DNA from: JTS-RE37 sp041744575
GTDB lineage: Bacteria; Bacteroidota; Bacteroidia; Flavobacteriales; Flavobacteriaceae
Length of the DNA: 64,000 nt
NCBI GenBank assembly: GCA_041744575.1
Contig: JBGTKP010000049.1
Span: 144,880 to 208,879 of the forward strand
Direction: 5' to 3'
Every line of letters starts with the position of its first letter. Position 1 is the stretch's first letter. The notes below the pieces were generated by a model. It made no database searches. It saw only the letters and a program-made list of their open reading frames with translations, and was not told where the DNA came from. Both the position numbers and the translations under genes were made by a program. This document shows positions 44,718 through 54,500 of the stretch, in pieces.

Positions 44718-45106
44718 TAAAGTCCAAGTCATTCTATAGCCACGAGCCCGATAATAGAATTATGATCAAAAAAGATAAGATGGAGATTGCCAACTGGACT
44801 GCAGATCTGGAGTATATACATGAAGAACTGGAGTATTTACTTGATATAGAGGATCGCATCCTGAAAAGCACTGAAATCTATCAGAAACTGCATAATGTCC
44901 GAAGAGAAAACACATTGCGTCTTGGAAATTTTTACCGCTTTGAAGGAACCATAAAAAATGCCATAGAATGCGATACGGTTCAGTGTGACGCCTACTACCT
45001 TAACACCCATGAAAAATTCCGGGATACTTATCAGGAACATCTGAAAAAATTCCGGGAAATCAAAAATCAGGTTTTATCTAAAATCCTTCTATATGCAAGA
45101 CGTTAA
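44714..45106 (+). CDS. Hypothetical helical protein in the GDH-Gre-Usp operon
   Basis: 130 residues, ATGA overlap with the Gre-like gene. Mostly alpha-helical with repeated charged heptads (DLEYIHEELEYLLDIEDRI and EKFRDTYQEHLKKFREIK), suggesting a coiled-coil bundle. Two cysteines sit close together (IECDTVQCDAYYL). No signal peptide, no membrane segment, no recognised domain. An alternative ATG (44762) would drop 16 residues. Its reading overlaps the beginning of the stress-protein gene by 14 bases if that starts at 45093. The gene is positioned to act with a polymerase-binding Gre factor and a universal stress protein; function unknown. Confidence 0.75.
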   Translation: MIKSKSFYSHEPDNRIMIKKDKMEIANWTADLEYIHEELEYLLDIEDRILKSTEIYQKLHNVRRENTLRLGNFYRFEGTIKNAIECDTVQCDAYYLNTHEKFRDTYQEHLKKFREIKNQVLSKILLYARR

Positions 45107-45122
45107 AAATTCCGGCAAAAAA

Positions 45123-45941
45123 ATGGAAAACAAAATTTTAATACTGACTGACTTCTCTGATGATTCATGGAGAGCGATGCAGTATGCCATTACTTTATTT
45201 GAGGCTAGAGATTGCGATTTTTATCTGCTTAACACGTATGAAAATGTTCCGGCGGACTTTAACAGACCTATCCTCCCGGATGTCGCTGAAACTTCCGAAC
45301 CGGAGCATAAGTCCAAGGAAGGCCTGGGTCAGTTATTGGTAAGACTTTCACGCATGAACATTCCGATACGTAATCGGTTTCACGTGATATCGCGGGAGGG
45401 GAAAATAGTCGAAGAAGTGAGGGATGTCGCAGAAACATTGGCTGTCAATATGATCGTTATCGGCGTAAAGAGCGATGCGGAAAAGTGGAACAGGGAATAT
45501 TCCAGGAACACGCTTTCACTTGTTGAAGGTGTCGGCAAAATTCCAATACTTATTGTCCCTAACAATGCCTCCATACAACGTCCGGAGGAAATCGTCCTGG
45601 CAACGACTTTCGATTCAGACCTCACTATTTCTGAAATAGATTATCTCGCAGATCTTGCGCATTTCACCATGGCCAGCGTGAAGGTATTCAGTCTGAATAA
45701 GCACCACCCGTTGAGTCCGGGACAAAAAGAGAAAAAGGTGCTTGTAAGCAAAGGATTGAAAAATGTAAAACATTCCTTTAGGGAAACTCCTGATAAAACG
45801 ATGTATGAGTTGCAGGCTCCGGGTATTATTACCTATCTGGAAGGTAAACCCTCAATTTGGGAACGCCTGGGTTTTGGAAGAAAGTTATTCGGTAAATTAG
45901 GATACAGCAGGAATACCCCTGTTCTTGTCCTTCAGGGTTAA
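45123..45941 (+). CDS. Universal stress protein family protein
   Basis: 272 residues from the ATG at 45123 (282 from the ATG at 45093). First UspA domain: NKILILTDFSDDSWRAMQYA at the start, core and IVIGVKSDAEKWNREYSRN, then IPILIVPNNA. A second, more divergent Usp-like half follows (about 150-272), so it is a tandem UspA arrangement of the kind common in Bacteroidota. The first half's nucleotide-binding G-x2-G-x9-G(S/T) pattern is only partly kept. Such proteins accumulate under starvation or oxygen stress. Last gene of the glutamate dehydrogenase operon; convergent with a transporter gene. Confidence 0.9.
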   Translation: MENKILILTDFSDDSWRAMQYAITLFEARDCDFYLLNTYENVPADFNRPILPDVAETSEPEHKSKEGLGQLLVRLSRMNIPIRNRFHVISREGKIVEEVRDVAETLAVNMIVIGVKSDAEKWNREYSRNTLSLVEGVGKIPILIVPNNASIQRPEEIVLATTFDSDLTISEIDYLADLAHFTMASVKVFSLNKHHPLSPGQKEKKVLVSKGLKNVKHSFRETPDKTMYELQAPGIITYLEGKPSIWERLGFGRKLFGKLGYSRNTPVLVLQG

Positions 45942-46017
45942 CTGTTTCGTCGCGAAATTTATGATACCCATTTTGAGTACCAGGTCCAAAGAGATGGGGA
46001 AAGGAATCTAAGTGCAA

Positions 46018-47217
46018 CTACAAACGGCCCGGGATGGCTGCCCTGTATCCCATATATAGTTTCAGGCCGGAAATGGCAAATAACATTGCTATGGGATGGT
46101 TCCAGTTTCCTGTCAGGTCAAAAAGACTGCCGAACATCCACGGCCCCATCGCAGCGACCAGATAACCTATGGATTGCGCCATGCCGGAGAGCTCCGTGGC
46201 CGATTGTGCATCCCCGGAACGAATTACGATAAATAGTAATGCCAGTCCAAAGGTGCCGCCCAGTACAAAGCCGATGAGGCCTATCCAAAGGGCTACCAAA
46301 TCGGAATCAGGAAGTAATAGTCCGGCAATTCCTATCAATTCCACAAATACAAGCCACACAACTATCGACCGCTGATCTTTTTTCTTTCCGGCAATTATGG
46401 GTACAATCAAGGAGCCCAATATGCCCGTTCCCTGGGAGAGGGAAAGCATCCAGCCGGAAAAAGAGGCGTCAAAACCCCTGCTTTGAAGAATTGCAGGTAA
46501 CCAGGCGAGGATCACATAGAAAGTCAGGGATTGAAGGCCCATAAACAAAGCTATTTGCCAGGCAAGCCTCGAATTCCCGAGTTGATACAATGCTTTAGTA
46601 AAACTTCGGTTCTGCTCAGATCTGTTATAGCGTGTTGGCTGATACCACCAGACGGCGGCGGCCAATAAGGCAGGAAGCGCCCAGAATCCCAAAGATCCAC
46701 GCCACCCCAGTGAAGGGATTTTTGACAGGGGGACACTGATACCCGCAGCGATCGCAGCACCAATGGCCATAAAGCTGGAATACAGACTGGTGACCATCCC
46801 GGAATTGGCAGCAAAGCTGTGTTTGGTCAAACTTGGTAAAAGGACATTGCCAAAGGCAATTGCGATACCTGCCAACAGGGTACCGGCATATAGCATTCCA
46901 GTACTTCCTGTGGCGCGTAATCCCAGACCTGCGGCCAAAAGGAACATGGCCCCGAGTAAGGTTCCACCCATGCCGAAACGGCGGGTGAACAACGGGGTCA
47001 GCGTAGAAATGATCCCGAAGGCAATCAAAGGAAGGGTGGTCAGAATCCCCAGGGTCGAATTCGTAAGGCCTGTCGAGTGCCGTATATCTTCTATTAAAGG
47101 GCCGACGCTGGCCAAAGAAGGCCGTAAATTTAAAGCGATCAGCACAATACCAGTAAGCAGTAAGGCCGTCTTTCGCCGGTTCTTTGGATCTGAACCGGCA
47201 GATTCGGTTGTAAACAT
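46018..47217 (-). CDS. MFS transporter of the CynX/NimT family
   Basis: 399 residues and twelve membrane helices. The start ALNLRPSLASVGPLIEDIR is the classic CynX/NimT sequence. Also seen are MGLQSLTFYVILAWLPAIL and SQGTGILGSLIVPIIAGKKKDQRS. Family members carry cyanate, 2-nitroimidazole or other small anions; the substrate here is not known. Gene opposite in direction to the stress protein, 76 bases between stops. It stands alone; 193 bases separate its start from the YtxH gene, holding no clear promoter of the strong type. Confidence 0.92.
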   Translation of the reverse strand: MFTTESAGSDPKNRRKTALLLTGIVLIALNLRPSLASVGPLIEDIRHSTGLTNSTLGILTTLPLIAFGIISTLTPLFTRRFGMGGTLLGAMFLLAAGLGLRATGSTGMLYAGTLLAGIAIAFGNVLLPSLTKHSFAANSGMVTSLYSSFMAIGAAIAAGISVPLSKIPSLGWRGSLGFWALPALLAAAVWWYQPTRYNRSEQNRSFTKALYQLGNSRLAWQIALFMGLQSLTFYVILAWLPAILQSRGFDASFSGWMLSLSQGTGILGSLIVPIIAGKKKDQRSIVVWLVFVELIGIAGLLLPDSDLVALWIGLIGFVLGGTFGLALLFIVIRSGDAQSATELSGMAQSIGYLVAAMGPWMFGSLFDLTGNWNHPIAMLFAISGLKLYMGYRAAIPGRL

Positions 47218-47410
47218 TTAATTTTTTTCGTTCCGGGAATAGAGGTACGAAAATAAGCAAACAGACAGGAGAAAGTGCGGGGGAAACTTTCATTTTCTCA
47301 ATATAATCGATTAGACACAGCGCATGCAATAGGGTCAAAAATCAGTTGGTTATGAATGCTCTGGCTCCCGGACATCGATTATCTTTAGCCATATCCCTAA
47401 AAAATATAAG

Positions 47411-47779
47411 ATGAATACAAATTCGAATGTATTTCTGGCGCTGATTGCCGGTACAGCTATAGGATCACTGGTAGCCATGCTTTATGCCCCTCAAAAAGGA
47501 ACAGATACAAGAAGAAGAATAACAGACAATGCGGAAATTGCACTGGATGCTATAGCACGGGCGGCTGAAGAACTAAAAGGAAAGGCCGAAGAGGTATATA
47601 TTGATGAAAAGGAAACTTTGGAGTCCAGACTGGACTCAATTATCGCCCATGCCCACTACAGACCACAGGAAGTGATGGCCGCCCTGGAAACAAAATTGAA
47701 GAAGATTAAAAGAAAAGTGGCAAGGACCAAAAACAAACCCAAGGTAAAAGCCACTTCTAAAAAAAAGAAAATAAGCTGA
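47411..47779 (+). CDS. YtxH domain-containing protein
   Basis: 122 residues. An N-terminal glycine/alanine-rich membrane segment (FLALIAGTAIGSLVAMLYAPQKGTDTRRRI), the YtxH core, is followed by a charged helix (about 35-95) and an extremely basic tail (KVARTKNKPKVKATSKKKKIS). YtxH proteins are general-stress proteins of the cell envelope in many bacteria; the exact role is unknown. A TATCTTTA element is found about 25 bases before the ATG. It precedes a small membrane protein gene after 63 bases, same direction. Confidence 0.88.
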   Translation: MNTNSNVFLALIAGTAIGSLVAMLYAPQKGTDTRRRITDNAEIALDAIARAAEELKGKAEEVYIDEKETLESRLDSIIAHAHYRPQEVMAALETKLKKIKRKVARTKNKPKVKATSKKKKIS

Positions 47780-47842
47780 GAGGTACAGTTGTTATGTTTC
47801 AGTCATGAGCGGTCGCCTTTCAACTGACCCAAGCGTGCACAT

Positions 47843-48289
47843 ATGGAGATCATCAAAATAATATTAGGGGGATTGGCGGGCACAACTATAATGACCTGTT
47901 TCAGTTATCTCGCCGGAATGGTTGCAAATTCGGAATTTGGTGAACCTGCGCTCTTGAATCAACTAATTAACCGCGCACGCTCAGTAAAAGGTGAGACCCC
48001 CCGGGGCAGATGGATAGGGTGGGTCATACATTATGTCACCGGGTTTTTTTTCTCAGCGGGAATGGCCTGGTACTTTCACTGGTCAGACAAGCTGCCTTCC
48101 TGGCTGGCCGGTATCCTGATCGGAGGCCTCTTAGGTCTGGCCGGTGTGGCAGGGTGGTGGATGATGCTGAAACTGCATAAGGATCCCCCGAAAATTGATC
48201 TTCTCCCTTATTTTTCCCAATTAATTGCCGCTCATATGCTTTTTGGTCTTGGAGCGGTAATGGTTTTCCAGCTCTTCCCATCCCCCTGA
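47843..48289 (+). CDS. Small integral membrane protein
   Basis: 148 residues with four predicted membrane segments (about residues 5-24, 60-80, 86-108 and 122-143). Patterns IGWVIHYVTGFFFSAGMAWYFHWSD and GLLGLAGVAGWWMMLKLHKDPP with Gly and aromatic residues. No family name assigned with confidence. A His in the second segment and another in LIAAHMLFG may be metal or heme ligands, but this is speculative. Follows the YtxH gene in the same direction. Confidence 0.75.
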   Translation: MEIIKIILGGLAGTTIMTCFSYLAGMVANSEFGEPALLNQLINRARSVKGETPRGRWIGWVIHYVTGFFFSAGMAWYFHWSDKLPSWLAGILIGGLLGLAGVAGWWMMLKLHKDPPKIDLLPYFSQLIAAHMLFGLGAVMVFQLFPSP

Positions 48290-48444
48290 TCAATATCCTT
48301 TAAATTCGTTGGACTATTAAATAACCTTTACCTGAATCATCCTTCTCAAAGGGTTCTTATGGCACTCTATACCCACCATATTGTAAAAGAAGTTACGGTT
48401 TCACCGGATTCAAATTCCACACTTTTAAATATATTGAAATAGGC

Positions 48445-48452
48445 TATTTTTG
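48445..48452 (+). promoter_or_regulatory. TATTTTTG element before the HAMP-array kinase
   Basis: TATTTTTG matches TAnnTTTG; TTTT at 48423-48426 is a poor -33 box. Predicted start near 48458, leader about 115 bases to the kinase ATG. The 284-base gap around it is AT-rich and holds only a 27-codon frame at 48360-48443, which I do not call. Confidence 0.35.
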
Positions 48453-48573
48453 TTAATTTAACAAGAAATACCGAGTCAGAAGTGTCAGGTATTTAATCTA
48501 TAAAGCGCATTATTCATGGTGTATTTTATACTTTTATTTTACCTTTCAAAACTGTTCACCTGTCTAAAAGTCT

Positions 48574-51500
48574 ATGCCTAAATTATCGACCTCCAACTCC
48601 TTTAAAGCCAAAATTGATAGTAAGAAAAGAGGAACCCTCAAAACTCCCCAAAGGAAAATGGCTACTACTAACACGCAGATTATCAGAAAATCCCGCAGGA
48701 TTACCCGCGCTGAGATGTTTAAGGATACAGATTACATGCATGAACAGCTGGACCGGCTGATATTTGCACTTGAAGCTTTCCGGGAAGGCGATATTTCAGT
48801 ACGCCTTTCAAAGGAACGGAATGATAAGTTTGCCGATCTGGCCGAAGCTTATAACACCATGGTGGAGATGATCGGGGGTGTGAGTACCGAGGTCTCCAGA
48901 ATCTCAAGGGTTGGCGGGATTGAAGGAAACCTGGATGCACGGGCGGAGTTTAAGGCCGCTACAGGTGTCTGGAACGACATGATTGACAACATCAATATAC
49001 TTATCGAAGCGATTGCCAAACCGGTGCTTGAAGTAAGTCGTATCCTAAACAGTATTGCTGCAGGAAAGATGGAGGACAAATTCAGTCTCACAGTAACAGG
49101 GGATTTTCGCGCCATGGCCGATGTAATCAACGGTACCCTGGGCAGTCTGAACATCTTTGCAGAACAGGTTACCCAGGTGGCCCGGGAAGTGGGGGTAGAA
49201 GGGAAGTTGGGCGGACAGGCCAGTGTGCCAAATGTTTCAGGTACCTGGAAAGACCTTACTGACAATGTGAATCAGATGGCTAGCAATCTCACCGCTCAGG
49301 TGCGTGAGATCGCCAGGGTAACCACCGCGGTTGCTGATGGCGACTTGTCCAGGAAAATTACGGAGGAGGGAAAAGGCGGGGAGGTACTTGGCCTGTCCAC
49401 AACCATCAACAGGATGGTGGATTCGCTGAATATTTTTGCCGCGGAAGTAACCAATGTGGCCCGGGAAGTGGGGGTAGAAGGAAAACTTGGAGGCCAGGCC
49501 GATGTACCGGATGTGGCAGGAACCTGGAAGGATCTGACCGAAAATGTGAATACTATGGCGGCCAACCTTACCGTTCAGGTGCGGGAAATTGCCGAAGTGG
49601 CAACTTCCGTTGCCAATGGCGACCTTTCAAAAAAGATTACGATCGATGTGAAAGGCGAAATCGCTGAACTGAAGGATACCATCAATCAGATGGTGGATTC
49701 CCTGAATATTTTCTCCGATGAGGTAACGAGGGTGGCCCGGGAAGTGGGTACCGAAGGTAAATTGGGCGGCCAGGCCGATGTACCGGATGTGGCCGGAACC
49801 TGGAAAGATCTCACGGATAATGTGAATACCATGGCCAGTAACCTCACCAATCAGGTAAGGGAAATCGCTTCGGTTACCACCGCGGTTGCGCAAGGCGACC
49901 TTTCCCAAAAAATTACGGAACAAGGAAAGGGAGGAGAGGTACTGATACTTTCCAATACCATCAACAGTATGGTCGATTCCCTGACCCTCTTTGCAGCCGA
50001 GGTAACCCGTGTGGCAAGGGAGGTGGGTACTGAAGGCAAACTCGCAGGGCAGGCCACGGTACCCAGTGCGGCCGGAACATGGAAAGACCTTACAGATAAT
50101 GTTAACATCATGGCCAGCAACCTGACCACCCAGGTTAGGGAAATAGCCAACGTGGCCACAGCTGTGGCCAACGGGGATCTCTCACAGAAAATTACCATTG
50201 ACGTGAAGGGAGAGATTGCCGAACTGAAGGATACCATCAACCAGATGGTGGACTCTCTCAACCGGTTTTCAGATGAGGTAACCAGGGTGGCCCGTGAGGT
50301 GGGGACTGAGGGGATCCTTGGGGGCCAGGCAGACGTACCCGATGTTGCAGGCACCTGGAAGGATCTTACAGATAATGTGAATTACATGGCCTCTAACCTA
50401 ACCACCCAGGTACGTGAGATCGCAAATGTTGCCACCGCAGTGGCAAAAGGTGACCTCGCCCAGAAAATCGCCATCGAGGCCAAGGGAGAAATCGCTGAAT
50501 TAAAAGAAACCATAAATACGATGGTCGACTCGCTAAACATTTTCTCGGATGAGGTAACGAGGGTGGCACGTGAGGTGGGTACGGAAGGGATCCTTGGAGG
50601 TCAGGCGGAAGTTCCCAATGTGGGTGGTGCCTGGCTGGAACTTACAGAGAATGTAAATACTATGGCCTCTAACCTGACAACACAGGTACGGGAGATTGCC
50701 TCCGTGACCAAAGCCGTTGCCAACGGGGATCTCTCACAGAAAATTTCCGAAGAGGAAAAAGGAGGGGAGGTACTGGAACTTTCAACCACGATCAATACCA
50801 TGGTTGATTCCCTGAACATTCTGTCCAATGAAGTAACCCGCGTCGCCCGGGAAGTGGGTACCGAGGGGATGCTGGGAGGCCAGGCCGATGTACCTAACGT
50901 GGCCGGGGCATGGCTGGACCTTACCGGGAATGTAAATACCATGGCAAGCAAACTGACGAGCCAGGTGAGGGAAATCGCCAACGTGGCGACTGCCGTGGCA
51001 AACGGAGATCTTTCCCAGAAGATCACCATTGATGTAAAAGGGGAAATTGCCGAATTGAAAGATACCATCAACCAGATGGTGGACTCACTGAATATCTTCG
51101 CCGCGGAGGTAACCCGTGTTGCACGTGAGGTGGGAACTGAAGGTATGCTTGGCGGCCAGGCCGATGTGCCGGATGTGGCGGGTACCTGGAAGGGACTCAC
51201 CGACAATGTGAATACCATGGCGAGTAACCTGACCACACAGGTACGGGAGATTGCCTCGGTGACTACCGCCGTGGCCAATGGTGACCTCTCCCAGAAAATC
51301 TCAGAACAGGGTAAAGGAGGAGAAGTACTTGAACTGTCAACTACAATTAACCGGATGGTGGATGCCCTTAATATTTTCGCTGATGAGGTGACCAATGTGG
51401 CTCGTGAAGTGGGTACGGAAGGGATTCTCGGTGGACAGGCCGAGGTGCCCAACGTCGCCGGCTCATGGAAAGATCTCACGGAGAATGTAAATCAGATGGC

Positions 51501-54500
51501 CAGTAACCTCACATCTCAGGTGCGGGATATTGCGGGGGTATCTACGGCACTCGCGAGGGGGGATTTCTCGAGAAAGATTGATGTGGAGGTCAGGGGAGAG
51601 GTACAGGAGCTTAAGAACAATATCAATGCGATGGTGGACAGCTTCACGACTATTGTCAAAGCGGCCAATACCATTGCGGAAGGGAACTTTGCCATCGAAA
51701 TGCCACTGCGTTCTGAAGCGGACCAGTTAGGTATCGCCCTGAATTCTATGACGGAAAACCTCAAAAGGATTTCCGAGGAGAATGAGAACGAAGCCTGGAT
51801 AAAGACGGGACAGGCAGGTTTAAATGACCGAATGAGGGGAGAGCAGGACCTGGTGACACTGTCCAAAAACATTATTTCGTATCTCACCAAATACCTCGAG
51901 GCCCAGGTAGGGGTTATTTATCTTACCGAGAGGGCCCACGATAAAAAACTGCTGAAAATGTCAGGTTCATACGCCTTTACCCAAAGAAAATCGCTCAAAA
52001 CGGCGTTTGAATTTGGAGAAAGTCTGGTCGGCCAGGCCGCACTGGAAAAGGAGGCGATCGTGCTCTCCGGGATTCCGCCGGACTATATTAGTGTTTCTTC
52101 CGGTTTGGGTCAGAAAGACCCGGGTAATATCCTCGTACAACCATTTATCATTGACGGGGAAGTAAAGGGCGTGGTAGAAATAGGTTCTTTCAGGTCTTTC
52201 ACTGATAATCAATTGGAGTTGGTACGCTCCGTAGCCGAGAACATAGCGATTACAACCAGCTCCTCCCTTGACAGGGAAAAAATGAAGGATCTGCTTGAAG
52301 AATCTCAACGTCAGTCTGAAGAGCTATTGAAACAGCAGGAGAAACTCAAGATCCAGAGTGAGGAACTGCAGATGGCCAATGATGATCTTGAGTCCAAGAC
52401 AAAAGATTTGGAGATGCAGAAGGAAGACCTTCAGTCCAGCCGGGTGGAAGTCGAAAGAAAGGCCAGGGAACTGGAACTGGCCAGTAAATACAAATCGGAA
52501 TTCCTGGCCAATATGTCACATGAACTGAGAACGCCTCTCAACAGCCTGCTCATCCTCGCCAAGGACCTGAGCAATAATCACAGCGGCAATCTTTCCAAAG
52601 ACCAGCAAAAGGACGCCAGTATCATCTATGACGGAGGATTGGACCTGTTGAATCTGATCAATGACATCCTGGATCTTTCAAAAGTTGAAGCCGGGAAACT
52701 GCAGATCCATCCGGAAGAAGTGCAGATCGATAACCTGATCAATAACCTTAAGAATCAGTTCGAGCCTGTAGCCAAATCAAAGAAACTCAGATTTACTATT
52801 GACCGGAAACCTAATGCTCCGGATATCATTGTTACAGATGGACAGCGGTTGGAACAGATTGTTAAGAATTTGATCTCCAATGCGATAAAATTCACTGAAA
52901 AAGGAAGAGTAAGTATTTCTATAGGAGAACCTCCCGCAAGCACTCAGTTCCTGGAAATTCCCCTGGCCAAACCGCAAGTGGTGGCCATATCGGTAAAAGA
53001 TACAGGGATCGGGATCCCTGAAGAAAAGAGGATGATGATCTTTGAGGCTTTTCAGCAGGCAGAGGGTGGTACCAGCCGCCAATACGGCGGAACGGGACTG
53101 GGGCTGACCATTTCAAGGGAATTGTCCAGGTTGCTGGGAGGGGAGATCCATATACAAAGTGCAGAAGGTCAGGGTAGTACTTTTACGGTCTACATTCCCA
53201 AGGATTTAACCAGCGCCCCCATTCGCGAAAGGGCAGATGCCATTTCGTCATACACCAAACCCGTTTACAGCAGAGCTGTCAACCATTTCCCCTTTGAAAA
53301 ATCCAATGGTTCTGCCACACTTGTGACAGAAGAAAATTATGTTCCTGATGACAGGAACAAAATTAAGACCTCCGACTATTCCATCCTGATCATTGAGGAC
53401 GATAAAGTCTTTGCTGAAATTATTAAGAAAATAGTAGCGAACAAGGGGTATAAAGTCCTTGTTGCCAGGGAAGGAAAAGAAGGGATGGATCTGGCTACCC
53501 AGTACCTACCCAATGGGATCCTGCTGGATGTACAATTACCGGACATCAATGGTCTCACTATTCTGGATCACCTGAAGTTCAACCTCACAACAAGGCACAT
53601 TCCCGTCCATGTCATATCATCGGAAGATCAGACCCGCGTGGCCCTGAACAAAGGGGCTATCGGCTTTACCTTAAAACCAATTTCCAAAAAGGAAATCGAC
53701 AAGGTCATGCTTAAGCTCGAGGCTTTGCAGAGCAGCCAGGTAAAGGAACTTCTGGTAGTCCAGGAAAGTATGACCGAGTTCAAGGCCATAGAAAACCTGC
53801 TTAAAAATAAACAGGTAAATATTTCCACTTCGTCATCCGGAAAAGAGGCCCTGGTGGCATTGAAGTCGAAGAAATTTGACTGTATGATCCTCGATCTTAA
53901 ATTGCCGGATATTACCGGATTTGAGTTGTTGAAAAAACTCAGATCAGATCACATTATAAACAACATCCCCGTAGTAGTATATACCGGAAAGCAACTGACA
54001 AAGACGGAGATGAAAGAGTTGCATACCTATACGGACAATATTGTGATCAAAGGCGCATCGTCCCCCGAGAGGCTGTTGGACGAAGTGTCTCTTTTTATCC
54101 ATAGCAATGGCAACAAGTTCTCCGCTCAGCAGAAAAGAATCATGGAGGAACTGCATGATCCGGAGCAGCTGCTTACCGACAGGAAAATTTTGGTGGTGGA
54201 TGATGACATGCGCAATACATATGCACTGTCCAAAACTCTTACGGATGCGGGTATGAACGTGATCATGGCTGACAATGGGAAAATGGCCATTGAGAAATTG
54301 GAGGAAGAAAAGGGTGTTGATATTGTGCTTATGGATGTTATGATGCCTGTTATGGACGGGTATGAAGCAACCAGAGAGATCCGGAAAAAAGCGGCTTATA
54401 AAGATTTGCCGATTATTTCATTAACAGCAAAGGCGATGCCCGAGGACAAAGCCAAAAGTCTCGATGCAGGAGCAAATGATTATCTGACCAAACCCGTGGA

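Noticed and set aside
50601..51479. Long minus-strand frame of 292 codons inside the HAMP array kinase
   Set aside because: It is antisense to the repeated, strongly coding plus strand and repeats with the same period; composition (Ser, Thr, Ile, Pro) is that of an antisense frame.
49177..51672. Possible CRISPR or mobile repeat array
   Set aside because: The period is about 276 bases, in frame, and encodes a conserved protein unit, so it is a coding repeat.
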